DNA of 64,000 bases from Lysobacter_C sp966210725 (GCA_966210725.1 CBIHLN010000003.1:1-64000), one strand, 5' to 3'. Positions 46,434-55,082 are shown, counted from the first letter of the stretch. The notes: generated from the letters alone by a model not told the origin. Made by a program: numbers and translations.

Positions 46434-46787
46434 TGGTGGAGGTGGGCGGAATCGAACCGCCGTCCGAAGGCACTCCATCCCCGGTACTACATGCTTAGCT
46501 CGCCGTTAAGTCTCGTCCACCAACAGCACGGCGCGCAAAGCGCATCGGCGGACCAGCCCGCTTTGGGTTAACCGGCGACTGACGGGCAGCCATCACCGGC
46601 GATTCCGTGATGATGACCCTACGCAGCGAGCACGGACACAAGCTGTTTCGGGGCTTACGCCTTAAGCGGCGAGAGCGTAGTTGTCGTCGTTGGCAACTAG
46701 AGTTTTGCAGCTGGATTTACGAGGAAAGCTACCCCCTCGGCATGCACCAGGCGATTTCGCGACCCCCGTCGAAGCCAGTGCACCCCC
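46434..46787 (-). ncRNA. ssrA: tmRNA (SsrA)
   Basis: This is a 354-nt transfer-messenger RNA that rescues stalled ribosomes together with SmpB. The 5' GGGGGTG pairs with 3' CACCTCC to form the acceptor stem, and the gene-encoded CCA ends at 46434. A TTCGATTC T loop is near the 3' end and GGCTTCGAC near the 5' end. The tag reading frame at 46694-46662 encodes A-N-D-D-N-Y-A-L-A-A then TAA, the proteolysis tag read by ClpAP/ClpXP. An apparent 65-codon open frame on the other strand here is only a shadow. smpB lies 2.4 kb away. Confidence 0.97.
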
Positions 46788-46811
46788 GGGATCGTCATCG
46801 CTGACCCACGC

Positions 46812-46839
46812 AGTATAGGGGTTGGCGCCTGCGACTCAA
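46812..46839 (-). promoter_or_regulatory. sigma70-type promoter of ssrA
   Basis: On the minus strand, -35 TTGAGT (46839-46834), a 16-base spacer and -10 TATACT (46817-46812). Transcription would start roughly 18 bases before the mature 5' end, consistent with RNase P trimming. Confidence 0.7.
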
Positions 46840-46912
46840 TGCCTGCGCCATCCCGGCGGCAGGCGCGTTCATGTGGCGATGCGGCGTGGCCGGGCTTGTA
46901 TGCTTGCCGGCC

Positions 46913-49141
46913 ATGCCCGCCCCCTCCATGTCCCCCGATACCGACGACGTCAGGACGGACTCGCCTTCACGGGGCGGGCATCTGCTGGCGCTGGCGGTGC
47001 TGATCGGCTCGTTGCTGATCGTGTTCGTGACCTGGCGGGCGGCCTACGAACGCGAGGTGGCGACGGCGCAGGCGCGCTTCGTCGCCCGCACCGACGAGGT
47101 CGCCTACCTGCTCCGCGAGCGCATGAGCAATTTCGAGCTGGTGCTGCAGGGCGGCTCCGCGCTGTTCGCGACCGTGGCACGGCCGACACCGCAGCAGTGG
47201 CATGCCTATGCCGTCGGCCTGGACAGTCAGGAGCGGTTCCCGGCGCTGGTCGGCCTGGGGTTCGCCCCCTACGTCAGCCATTCGGACCTGCCCGCGCTGC
47301 AGACCCAGTGGCGCGAATCGGGCTACGGCCTGCTGGAGGTCGAGCCGCGCGGGCATCGTCCCTATTACGCACCGATCCTCCTGCTGGAGCCGAAGTCGCC
47401 GGAGAACCTGGCCGCGATGGGCTTCGACATGTACTCCGAGCCCACACGCAACGCCGCGATGCAGGCCGCGATGGAATCGGGCGAGTCGCGCCTGACCGGG
47501 CCGGTGCACCTGGTCCAGGACGGCATGGACCGGGCGACCGGGCTGCTTCTGTACGAACCCATCTACCGCGCTGGCGACCGGCCCGCGACACGGGCCGCAC
47601 GGCTGGAATCCATGCAGGGCTGGGTCTACATGCCGTTCCGCATGCAGGGCTTCGTCGACATGGCGCTGGGCGGCCTGTACGAGAACGAACGCTTCCGGGT
47701 CTACGACGTGACCGACGGCCGCGACCAGCTGCTCTATACGACCCAGCTGTCGGAAGTCGAGGCGTCGCCCGCTTTCCGGCATACCACGCAGATAGAACAT
47801 TTCGGCCGACGCTGGCGGGTGGAGTTCGACTCGCCGCCGCTCGCGCAGGCGGTCCCGAGGCTGTCGGGTCCAAGCGGCCTGCAGTCGCTGCTGGCGCTGG
47901 GGCTGTTCACGTCCCTGTTGATGTACTCCATCGCCTGGGTGCTGGCGCGTACCCAGGCGCGCGCGCAGACACTCGCCACGCGGATGACGGAGGACTACCG
48001 GCGCAGCGAGCAGCGCTTCCGCAGTGCGTTGCAGTACTCGGCCATCGGCAAGGCGCTGCTCGACAGCGAAGGGCGCATCGTCGAAGCCAATCCGGCGCTG
48101 GGGCGGATCATCGGCCGCGAATCGCCATCGCTGATCGGCATGAAGCTGGAAGCCCTGTTCGAGGACGAAGACGCGCTGCCCATCGGACACGGGTCGGGCT
48201 CGGAGCAGGGCGTGCACCGGGCCACGCGGCGCCTCCACCACCATGCCGGTGGCCTGCCGCGGCATGCCCAGCTGACCTACGCGCCGGTGCCGGGCAATGT
48301 CGGTCAGGACGTCACCGGCCTGGTGCAGGTCGAGGACGTAACGGAGCGCCTGCGTGCCGAAGCGCGCGTGCACGCACTCAACCGGACGCTGGAGGCCCGG
48401 GTTGCCCTTCGCACGCGGGAGCTGAGCCAGGCCAACCAGGAGCTCGAATCCTTCGCCTACAGCGTTTCGCACGACCTGCGCGCGCCGCTGCGTGCGATCG
48501 ACGGGTTCAGCCGGGTGCTGGGCGAACGCTATGGCGACCGGCTCGACGACAGCGGCCGGGACTACCTGGCGCGCGTCCGCAAGGCGGCGTCGCGCATGGG
48601 TGAGTTGATCGATGCGCTGCTGAAGATCGCGCGCGTCACGCGGGGTGAACTGAAGATCGAACGCGTCGACCTCAGCCGCATGGCGGTGGAGGTGGTGGAC
48701 GAACTTCGCGCGGGCGATGCAGGCCACGCCCCGCAGGTGGACATCGCGCCCGGTCTCCAGGCCGATGCCGACGCCGCGCTGGTGCGCAACCTGCTGGTCA
48801 ACCTGTTGGGCAACGCGTGGAAGTTCACGCGTGGCACCGAAGCGGCACGCATCGAACTGGGCGGTACGGCCCGTCCCGATGGCACGATGGAATTCCACGT
48901 GCGCGACAACGGCGCGGGCTTCTCGCAGGAGTACGTGGACAAGCTGTTCCGGCCCTTCCAGCGGCTGCACGCGCAGGAGCAGTTTGCCGGCCACGGCATC
49001 GGGCTGGCGTCGGTGAAGCGCATCGTCGAGCGCCACGGCGGCACCATCCGGGCCGAGGGGCGCGAGGGGCAGGGCGCGACGTTCCGGTTCACGCTGCCGG
49101 GCGAGGGCGCCCCGCAGGCGCTGGACTCGCGGATCGTGTAG
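46913..49141 (+). CDS. CHASE-domain hybrid-less sensor histidine kinase
   Basis: This is a 742-aa membrane sensor kinase. A first transmembrane helix (about 24-42) and a second (about 320-342) bracket a periplasmic CHASE ligand-binding domain of about 270 residues. A PAS domain follows (Y-S-A-I-G-K-A-L-L-D-S-E-G-R-I near 372), then HisKA with phospho-acceptor H520 in S-V-S-H-D-L-R-A-P-L, and HATPase_c with N-L-L-G-N-A-W-K-F-T, D-N-G-A-G-F and G-H-G-I-G-L. It resembles phytochrome/CHASE-type kinases of the CYCLIC family. No response regulator is adjacent, so it is an orphan. The frame is open upstream, but the ATG at 46913 gives a normal N-terminus. Ligand unknown. Confidence 0.9.
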   Translation: MPAPSMSPDTDDVRTDSPSRGGHLLALAVLIGSLLIVFVTWRAAYEREVATAQARFVARTDEVAYLLRERMSNFELVLQGGSALFATVARPTPQQWHAYAVGLDSQERFPALVGLGFAPYVSHSDLPALQTQWRESGYGLLEVEPRGHRPYYAPILLLEPKSPENLAAMGFDMYSEPTRNAAMQAAMESGESRLTGPVHLVQDGMDRATGLLLYEPIYRAGDRPATRAARLESMQGWVYMPFRMQGFVDMALGGLYENERFRVYDVTDGRDQLLYTTQLSEVEASPAFRHTTQIEHFGRRWRVEFDSPPLAQAVPRLSGPSGLQSLLALGLFTSLLMYSIAWVLARTQARAQTLATRMTEDYRRSEQRFRSALQYSAIGKALLDSEGRIVEANPALGRIIGRESPSLIGMKLEALFEDEDALPIGHGSGSEQGVHRATRRLHHHAGGLPRHAQLTYAPVPGNVGQDVTGLVQVEDVTERLRAEARVHALNRTLEARVALRTRELSQANQELESFAYSVSHDLRAPLRAIDGFSRVLGERYGDRLDDSGRDYLARVRKAASRMGELIDALLKIARVTRGELKIERVDLSRMAVEVVDELRAGDAGHAPQVDIAPGLQADADAALVRNLLVNLLGNAWKFTRGTEAARIELGGTARPDGTMEFHVRDNGAGFSQEYVDKLFRPFQRLHAQEQFAGHGIGLASVKRIVERHGGTIRAEGREGQGATFRFTLPGEGAPQALDSRIV

Positions 49142-49178
49142 CCGGGCGCCCGCCCGGGCAGGCGCGGGCCTGCCGGTG

Positions 49179-49691
49179 TCAGGCGTTCTTGTTGTGCTGC
49201 CGCATCACGCGCTGCTTCTCGCGTGCCCAGTCGCGCTGCTTGCTGGCGTCGCGCTTGTCGTGGCTCTGCTTGCCCTTGGCCAGCGCCAGCTCGGCCTTGA
49301 TGCGGTTGCCCTTCCAGTACAGCGCGGTAGGAATCACGGTGTACCCGTCACGCTGCACCTTGCCGATCAGCGTGTCGATCTCGCTGCGGTGGAGCAGCAG
49401 CTTCCGGGTCCGGCGCTCCTCGGCCACCACGTGGGTGGACGCGGAGATCATCGGGGTGATCTGGGCGCCGAACAGGAACATCTCGCCGTCGCGGATCACC
49501 GCATAGCTCTCGCCGATATTGGCGCGCCCGGCGCGGATCGACTTGATCTCCCACCCCTGCAGCGCCAGGCCCGCCTCGAAGCGTTGCTCCAGGTGGTAGT
49601 CGTGGCGGGCGCGCTTGTTGAGTGCGATCGTCCCGCCCGATGCGGCCTTTCCTTTATCCTTGCCGCCCTTGTTGTTGCTGTTCTTCGCCAT
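49179..49691 (-). CDS. smpB: SmpB, tmRNA-binding protein
   Basis: This partner of tmRNA in trans-translation has 170 aa. The conserved core I-A-L-N-K-R-A-R-H-D-Y-H-L-E, G-W-E-I-K-S-I-R-A-G-R and the basic C-terminal tail that enters the mRNA channel (R-D-W-A-R-E-K-Q-R-V-M-R) are present. The N-terminal 20 residues are an extra Lys/Gly/Asn-rich tail. It converges with the kinase gene and is divergent from ratA, which is the usual smpB-ratA arrangement. Confidence 0.97.
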   Translation of the reverse strand: MAKNSNNKGGKDKGKAASGGTIALNKRARHDYHLEQRFEAGLALQGWEIKSIRAGRANIGESYAVIRDGEMFLFGAQITPMISASTHVVAEERRTRKLLLHRSEIDTLIGKVQRDGYTVIPTALYWKGNRIKAELALAKGKQSHDKRDASKQRDWAREKQRVMRQHNKNA

Positions 49692-49796
49692 CGCGGCATT
49701 GTCCCAGATGCCGGGTACCGGGCATAGGGAAACCGGCGGCCGTGACGGCGTCGCGATGTCCCCGCCCTTTTTGCGAGCCACCTGCTGCCCGACACG

Positions 49797-50231
49797 ATGC
49801 CCACCATCCGACGCTCCGCCCTGGTCGAACACTCCGCCGCGCGCATGTTCGCGCTGGTCAACGACGTGGCCGCCTATCCGCGGCGCTTCGACTGGTGCCA
49901 CGCGGCTAAGGTCCTGGAAGAGGGAGACGGGCGCATGGTCGCGCGGCTGGACCTGGGGCTGGGCGCCCTCAAGACGTGGTTCACCACCGAGAACACCCTG
50001 AGCCCGCCACACCACATCGACCTGAAACTGGTCGACGGGCCCTTCCGGCGTCTCGGGGGGCGCTGGGAATTCCATGCGCTGGACGAGTCGGCCTGCAAGG
50101 TCACGCTGAGCCTGGATTTCGAGCCGTCGGTCAAGCTGCTGTCGCCGGCGTTTTCACTCGGTTTCCAGGCGCTCGCCGATCGCATGGTTGACGACTTCGT
50201 GCGTGTGGCCGACCGCGAAGACCTGGCGTGA
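49797..50231 (+). CDS. ratA: RatA/SRPBCC-family protein
   Basis: This is a 144-aa START/SRPBCC-fold protein. In E. coli RatA was described as binding the 50S subunit and blocking subunit joining; in the wider family the fold binds lipids such as ubiquinone (Coq10-like). Motif blocks are S-A-A-R-M-F-A-L-V-N-D-V-A-A-Y-P-R-R-F near 13-31 and F-R-x-L-x-G-x-W-x-F near 85. ratB overlaps by ATGA. The toxin role is family knowledge, not shown here. Confidence 0.9.
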   Translation: MPTIRRSALVEHSAARMFALVNDVAAYPRRFDWCHAAKVLEEGDGRMVARLDLGLGALKTWFTTENTLSPPHHIDLKLVDGPFRRLGGRWEFHALDESACKVTLSLDFEPSVKLLSPAFSLGFQALADRMVDDFVRVADREDLA

Positions 50232-50491
50232 GGGTCGAGGTCATCCGTGCGTGGCCCGGTCGCTTCGAGCGTGTCGAGGTCGAGGTGGCGGATGGCGCGA
50301 CGGTCAGCGATGCGCTGAAGGCAGCCGCAATGAATGACGACCCGGCCTGTACGGCCATCGCCATTTACGGCGAACGGGTCGATCCGGCTACGGTCGTACG
50401 CGATGGCGACCGTGTGGAGCTGCTGAGGCCACTGCAGGCCGACCCCAAGGACGCACGGCGACGCCGCGCGCAGGACCGCGCACGACGCTGA
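50228..50491 (+). CDS. ratB: RatB/RnfH-family ubiquitin-like protein
   Basis: This is an 87-aa beta-grasp protein of the RnfH family. V-E-V-I-R-A-W-P-G-R opens the fold, and I-A-I-Y-G-E-R-V-D-P-A-T-V-V-R-D-G-D-R-V-E is the family hallmark near 44-64. The C-terminus is a short Arg-rich tail. It is co-translated with ratA (ATGA overlap). Cellular role not established. Confidence 0.92.
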   Translation: MRVEVIRAWPGRFERVEVEVADGATVSDALKAAAMNDDPACTAIAIYGERVDPATVVRDGDRVELLRPLQADPKDARRRRAQDRARR

Positions 50492-50533
50492 AACCGAAGG
50501 TGCGGAGCGAAGCGGACCTGCCGGCCCGCGGAA

Positions 50534-50914
50534 TTACTTCTTCTCGCGGGCGAGGTTGCGGCCGAACTGCTTGACGGAGTTGCGGGCGATTTCCTCGTCC
50601 TGCTCGGGGAAGTAGTCGCCGTCCCAACGCGCCAGTGCATCGTTCTCGAACCACAGGGTCAGGTTCTTGACCTCGGTCCGGCCCAGGCGGTCGGTGCGCT
50701 GGCTGGCGGTGTAGTCCCAGCGGTCGTGATGGAACGGGTCGGTGACCGACGGGCTGCCCAGCAGCGCGATCACCTGCGGCTTGCCCATGCCGACCTGCAG
50801 CTGGTCGACATTGGTCTTCTCCAGCAGGTTGCCCTGGTAGATCGGCTGGCGGTACACGATGCCGCAGCCGGCGGTGGAGGCGGCGACGAGAAGGACGAGC
50901 AGCAGCTTGCGCAT
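50534..50914 (-). CDS. bamE: BamE (SmpA), outer-membrane assembly lipoprotein
   Basis: This small lipoprotein stabilises the BAM complex that inserts beta-barrels. It is 126 aa with a type II signal and lipobox S-T-A-G-C17 and the conserved P-I-Y-Q-G-N near 24-29 and Q-L-Q-V-G-M-x-K-x-Q-V near 38. The chosen ATG gives a proper lipoprotein signal; the longer open frame upstream crosses the intergenic region. It is divergent from fur, as in most Xanthomonadaceae. Confidence 0.95.
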   Translation of the reverse strand: MRKLLLVLLVAASTAGCGIVYRQPIYQGNLLEKTNVDQLQVGMGKPQVIALLGSPSVTDPFHHDRWDYTASQRTDRLGRTEVKNLTLWFENDALARWDGDYFPEQDEEIARNSVKQFGRNLAREKK

Positions 50915-51108
50915 TCGGTTTTTCACGGCAGGGCAAAGACCGGCCGATGATACACTGGCCAGCCGGCGCCAAGCCGCTGTCGATCCCGCATTCAGATGGC
51001 ATTCGGGCGCTGTACGGCCCTGGCGCCCGGTCACCGGGCGCGACGCCCGCCCTTTTCCGGACGCGAGTGCCGTGCGCACTCCCTGACGACTTTTCCAGGA
51101 CCTTCGCC

Positions 51109-51510
51109 ATGGAATCCCAAGACCTGCGCAACGTCGGCCTCAAGGTGACCCACCCGCGCCTGCGCATCCTCGAGTTGCTCGAGGGCACGAAGTCCCACCA
51201 CATGACGGCCGAGGACATCTATCGTCGGTTGCTGGAGAAGGGCGAGGATATCGGCCTGGCGACGGTCTACCGGGTGCTGACCCAGTTCGTGTCGGCCGGG
51301 CTCGTGCTCAAGCACAACTTCGAGTCGGGCCAGTCGGTGTACGAACTGGACCGCGGCCACCACCACGACCACATGGTGGATATCGACTCGGGCAAGATCA
51401 TCGAGTTCGAGAGCGCGGAGATCGAAGAGCTGCAACGCAAGATCGCCGCCAAACACGGCTACGAGATCGAAGAGCACTCGCTGGTGCTCTACGTGCGCAA
51501 GAAGCGCTGA
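51109..51510 (+). CDS. fur: Fur, ferric uptake regulator
   Basis: This iron-responsive repressor is 133 aa. It has an N-terminal winged helix with V-T-H-P-R-L-R-I-L-E-L and D-I-G-L-A-T-V-Y-R-V-L recognition region, and a dimer/metal domain with H-H-H-D-H-M-V-D and the E-E-H-S-L-V-L-Y ending. There is no cysteine anywhere, so the C-x2-C structural zinc site of E. coli Fur is absent. The start M-E-S-Q-D-L is conserved. Confidence 0.96.
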   Translation: MESQDLRNVGLKVTHPRLRILELLEGTKSHHMTAEDIYRRLLEKGEDIGLATVYRVLTQFVSAGLVLKHNFESGQSVYELDRGHHHDHMVDIDSGKIIEFESAEIEELQRKIAAKHGYEIEEHSLVLYVRKKR

Positions 51511-51558
51511 CCGACCGGTGCTCGACGGGGGCGTGTCGAACCGCCCCGATCCCTTGCG

Positions 51559-53238
51559 TCAACCGGCGTCGCTCAGCAGGCGGCGCGCGGCGGCCCGGGC
51601 TTCGCGGGTCATCTCCACGCCACCCAGCATCCGCGCCAGCTCCTCCTGGCGCTGCTTCGCGCCCAGGGCCTGCACTTCGCTCTGCGTGACGCCGTCACTG
51701 GCGGACTTGCTGACCCGGTAATGGGCGTGGCCCTGCGCGGCCACCTGCGGCAGGTGGGTGACGCACAGCACCTGGCGTCGCTCGCCGAGCGCACGCAGCT
51801 TCTGCCCGACGATGTCGGCCACCGCGCCGCCGATGCCGGAGTCGACCTCGTCGAACACCATCGTCGGCACGGCATCCAGCCCGAGCGCGGCGACTTCGAT
51901 CGCCAACGAAATGCGTGAGAGCTCGCCGCCCGAGGCGACCTTGCGCAGGGGGCGCGGCGGCTGTCCCGGGTTGGCGGCAACCATGAACTCCACCCGCTCG
52001 GCGCCTTGCGGGTCCGGGCGGACCGTCTCCAGTATCTCCAGCGCAACGTCGAAGGCACCGCCACCCATGCCCAGTTCGGCGATCAACGCCGAGGTGTCCG
52101 ACGACAGTTGCCGGGCGGCATCGCGGCGGGTGGCGCCGAGCACGCCGGCCGCCGCCTGCCAGGCGCGCGTCGCCGCAGCGATGTCGGCGTCGAGCGCCTG
52201 CAGGCGTTCGTCCGCGCCGCGCAGTGCATCCAGCTCGGTGGCGATCTCATCGCGCTTGGCCGCCAGCTGCTCGGGCGTTACCCGGTGCTTTCGTGCCAGC
52301 TCGTGCAGCCGGCCCATGCGCTGCTCCAGCGTCTCCAGCGCCTGCGGATCGAGGTCAAGGTCGCCGCGGATGCGGTCGAGCATCACGGCCGCCTCGTCCA
52401 GTTGAATGGCCGCGTTGTCGAGCATCGCGTCGACCTCGGTCAGCCGCGGTTCGTGTTCGGCGACGCGCTGCAGCGTGTCACGGGCCTGTTGCAGCGCGCG
52501 GGTGAGGGAGGGGCCCTCGTCGCCATCCATGACCGCGAATACGCGCTCGCACGCCTCCAGCAGGCCAGCCGCATGCGCGCTGCGACGGTGGTCGATGCTC
52601 AGCTGCGCGAGGCTGTCGGCGTCGAGGGTTTCCCGCTCCAGCTCGGCATGCTGGTGTTCCAGCCAGCCGATGCGATCGGACACGTCGCCCTGGGCGGTGA
52701 GACGCTCCCGCTCGGCCAGCAGGTCCGACCACCGGCCGGCAGCCTCGGCCACGGCGCGCCGCTCGCCATCGTTGCGCGCGTAGGCATCGAGCAACGCCAG
52801 CTGGCTGGGGCGCGAGAGCAGGGCCTGGTGCTCGTGCTGGCCGTGGATCTCGACCAGGTGCGAGGCCAATTCGGCCAGCTGGCCGACAGTGACGGGGCGG
52901 CCGTTGATCCACGTCCGCGACCCGCCGTCGGCACGGACGACGCGGCGCACCTGGCAGTGGCGGCCGCCGTCGCCGTCCTCGTCCAGCGCGTTCTCGCGGA
53001 GCCAGTCGGCGGCGGGCGCGGCGTCGGAAAGCGAGAACTCCGCCACCAGTTCGGCGCGGGTCGCCCCGTGGCGCACGACGCCACTGTCGGCGCGCAGGCC
53101 CGACAGCAGGCCGAGTGCGTCGACCAGCAGCGATTTGCCGGCGCCGGTTTCACCGGAAATCACCGTCAGGCCGGGTCCGAACGCCAGTTCGGCGGACTGG
53201 ACGACGGCGAAGTCCTTGAGCGCGAGGTGGGTCAGCAT
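51559..53238 (-). CDS. recN: RecN, SMC-like DNA repair ATPase
   Basis: This cohesin-like protein acts in double-strand break repair. It is 559 aa with Walker A G-E-T-G-A-G-K-S near residue 31, the Q-loop H-G-Q-H-E-H-Q near 137, a long coiled coil (about 165-360), the signature S-G-G-E-L-S-R near 428, and Walker B F-D-E-V-D-S-G-I-G-G near 461. The start M-L-T-H-L-A-L-K-D-F is canonical; the open frame continues far upstream on this strand but is only the shadow of hrcA/grpE. It is divergent from hrcA. Confidence 0.97.
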   Translation of the reverse strand: MLTHLALKDFAVVQSAELAFGPGLTVISGETGAGKSLLVDALGLLSGLRADSGVVRHGATRAELVAEFSLSDAAPAADWLRENALDEDGDGGRHCQVRRVVRADGGSRTWINGRPVTVGQLAELASHLVEIHGQHEHQALLSRPSQLALLDAYARNDGERRAVAEAAGRWSDLLAERERLTAQGDVSDRIGWLEHQHAELERETLDADSLAQLSIDHRRSAHAAGLLEACERVFAVMDGDEGPSLTRALQQARDTLQRVAEHEPRLTEVDAMLDNAAIQLDEAAVMLDRIRGDLDLDPQALETLEQRMGRLHELARKHRVTPEQLAAKRDEIATELDALRGADERLQALDADIAAATRAWQAAAGVLGATRRDAARQLSSDTSALIAELGMGGGAFDVALEILETVRPDPQGAERVEFMVAANPGQPPRPLRKVASGGELSRISLAIEVAALGLDAVPTMVFDEVDSGIGGAVADIVGQKLRALGERRQVLCVTHLPQVAAQGHAHYRVSKSASDGVTQSEVQALGAKQRQEELARMLGGVEMTREARAAARRLLSDAG

Positions 53239-53295
53239 GGGGGCGGATTCTAAGGGGCGTGCGTCGCACAGGGCGATCCGCATCGCAGCCCGCGG

Positions 53296-53324
53296 CTTGC
53301 GTCGTCCGGTCCGTCCCCTTATAT
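53296..53324 (+). promoter_or_regulatory. Candidate sigma32 promoter of hrcA
   Basis: The -35-like CTTGCG (53296-53301), a 13-base spacer and the -10-like CCCCTTATAT (53315-53324) end 7 bases before the hrcA ATG, so this transcript would be nearly leaderless. No CIRCE inverted repeat is present. Confidence 0.45.
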
Positions 53325-53331
53325 CCGGTCC

Positions 53332-54384
53332 ATGCCCCGCACCCCCGCCGACCCCAGCCATGACCCGCGTGCGCGCCAGCTGCTGCGCACGCTGATCGGA
53401 CGCTATATCCGCGACGGTGAGCCGGTGGGCTCGCAGACGCTGGCTCGGCATGCCGGTCTGGACGTCAGCCCGGCGACGATCCGAAACATCCTGTGCGACC
53501 TGGAGGAGGCCGGGCTTCTGACCGCGCCGCACACCTCCGCCGGGCGGGTGCCGACCGCGCAGGGGTACCGGTTGTTTGTCGACTCGCTGCTGCAGCTCAA
53601 GCCGCTGCCGGAGGGCGAGGTGGTGCGCCTGCGCAGCGAGCTGCCCCCGGGTTCGGGCACGCAGGCGCTGCTGGGCAGCGCTTCCGAGCTGCTGTCGGCG
53701 ATGACCCGTTTCGTGGGGGTCGTGAGCGTGCCGCGGCGTGAGCAGTTCGCGTTCCGGCGGATCGACTTCGTACCGGTCGACAGCGAGCGGGTGCTGGCGA
53801 TCGTCGTGTTTGCCGACAACGAGGTCCAGAACCGCATCATCCAGACCCGTCGCCAGTTCGAAGGCGGCGAGCTGGAGCGGGTGGCCAACTACCTCAACGC
53901 GCATTTCGCCGGCCGTCCCGTGTCGGAGATCCGCACCACGCTGCTGCATGAACTGCGCTCGGCCCAGTCGGAGATGCAGGCATTGCTGTCGCGCTCGGTG
54001 GAACTGGCCGAACAGGTGCTGGCGCCGGCCGGCGATGACATGGTGCTGGCCGGCCAGACCCGGTTGATGGGCCTGAACGAGCTGTCGGACGTGGATCGCC
54101 TGCGCGAACTGTTCGACGCCTTCGCCCGCAAGCGCGAAATCCTGCAGCTGCTCGAGCGCACGGTGTCCGCGCCGGGCGTGCAGATCTTCATCGGCGAGGA
54201 GACCGGCCTGGCCCCGCTGGAGGGCGTATCGCTGGTCACCGCGCCCTACGCGGCGGACGGGCAGGTGCTGGGCGTGCTGGGTGTGATCGGTCCCACCCGC
54301 ATGGCCTACCAGCGCGTGATTCCGGTGGTCCAGGCCGCGGCCAGCGTCTTGGGCGAGGCGTTCGCCCCCCAACCGGCACGGTGA
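53332..54384 (+). CDS. hrcA: HrcA, heat-shock repressor
   Basis: This repressor normally binds CIRCE elements and is folded by GroEL. It is 350 aa with an N-terminal winged helix (R-Q-L-L-R-T-L-I-G-R-Y-I-R-D-G-E-P-V-G-S near 15-34, then S-P-A-T-I-R-N) and the H-T-S-A-G-R-V-P-T near 67. A C-terminal GAF-like domain carries V-S-L-V-T-A-P-Y near 300. It heads hrcA-grpE-dnaK-dnaJ. No CIRCE target occurs within the window, so its operators are presumably elsewhere (for example groES). Confidence 0.95.
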   Translation: MPRTPADPSHDPRARQLLRTLIGRYIRDGEPVGSQTLARHAGLDVSPATIRNILCDLEEAGLLTAPHTSAGRVPTAQGYRLFVDSLLQLKPLPEGEVVRLRSELPPGSGTQALLGSASELLSAMTRFVGVVSVPRREQFAFRRIDFVPVDSERVLAIVVFADNEVQNRIIQTRRQFEGGELERVANYLNAHFAGRPVSEIRTTLLHELRSAQSEMQALLSRSVELAEQVLAPAGDDMVLAGQTRLMGLNELSDVDRLRELFDAFARKREILQLLERTVSAPGVQIFIGEETGLAPLEGVSLVTAPYAADGQVLGVLGVIGPTRMAYQRVIPVVQAAASVLGEAFAPQPAR

Positions 54385-54413
54385 CCCGCCCGGCCGCGCG
54401 GCCGGGCACGCGC

Positions 54414-54441
54414 CTTGAATCGCGGTGGCATGCCCCCATTG
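54414..54441 (+). promoter_or_regulatory. Candidate sigma32 promoter of grpE
   Basis: A perfect -35 CTTGAA (54414-54419), a 14-base spacer and -10 CCCCATTG (54434-54441), 51 bases before the grpE ATG. Confidence 0.65.
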
Positions 54442-54492
54442 CTGGGCCACCCGCGCATCGCGCATGTCCATCAGGCCCAGGACCCGCCAGGC

Positions 54493-55029
54493 ATGACCCA
54501 TCAAGAACCGTCGATCGATCCCAACGACACCCGACGCGAGGACGATGTCCCGCCGACCGCTGACGCCGAGACCCCCGAGCAGGTGCGGGTCGCCGAACTG
54601 GAGGCTGAACTGGTCAGGCTGCGCGGGGATGCGCTCCGCGAGCGCGCCGACCTGGACAACCAGCGCAAGCGCCTGGAGCGCGAGCGCGATTCCGCGCGAC
54701 GCTTTGCCAACGAGCGGTTGCTGTCGGACCTGTTGCCCGTGATCGACAGCCTTGAAGCCGGGCTCGGTGCGGCCGGCAGCGACGCCAGCGCCCTGCGCGA
54801 GGGCATGGAGTTGACCCTGCGGCAGCTGCTCAAGGTGACCGCCGACAACGGCCTGGTGCCGGTCGACCCGGTGGGCCAGCCGTTCAATCCCGAGCACCAC
54901 CAGGCCATGAGCATGGTGCCCAGCGAGGAGCACGCGCCCGGGCACGTCGTGCAGGTCTACCAGAAGGGCTGGCTGCTGAACGACCGCCTGCTGCGGCCGG
55001 CGCTGGTCGTAGTCAGCCAGCAGGACTGA
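54493..55029 (+). CDS. grpE: GrpE, DnaK nucleotide exchange factor
   Basis: This protein is 178 aa with an acidic disordered N-tail, a long dimerising helix (about 35-85, D-L-D-N-Q-R-K-R-L-E-R-E) and the C-terminal beta domain with P-F-N-P-E-H-H-Q-A-M-S near 133. The ATG at 54493 is chosen because it lies downstream of the sigma32-like promoter; the open frame extends back to 54415, through the promoter. Confidence 0.94.
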   Translation: MTHQEPSIDPNDTRREDDVPPTADAETPEQVRVAELEAELVRLRGDALRERADLDNQRKRLERERDSARRFANERLLSDLLPVIDSLEAGLGAAGSDASALREGMELTLRQLLKVTADNGLVPVDPVGQPFNPEHHQAMSMVPSEEHAPGHVVQVYQKGWLLNDRLLRPALVVVSQQD

Positions 55030-55053
55030 CGCCCCCGTACACACCGCCATGCC

Positions 55054-55082
55054 CTTGAAGGGCAGGGCGGGACCCCCAGATA
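55054..55082 (+). promoter_or_regulatory. Candidate sigma32 promoter of dnaK
   Basis: A perfect -35 CTTGAA (55054-55059), a 14-base spacer and -10 CCCCAGATA (55074-55082), matching CCCCATNTA except at one position, 59 bases before the dnaK ATG. Confidence 0.65.

Noticed and set aside
42756..46478. A 1240-codon open frame on the minus strand
   Set aside because: It lies opposite dnaE2, the AlkB gene and tmRNA, is His/Gln/Arg-rich as expected of an antisense frame in G+C-rich DNA, and shows no domain.
46607..46804. Short open frame overlapping the tmRNA
   Set aside because: The bases are fully explained by tmRNA structure and its tag reading frame on the other strand.
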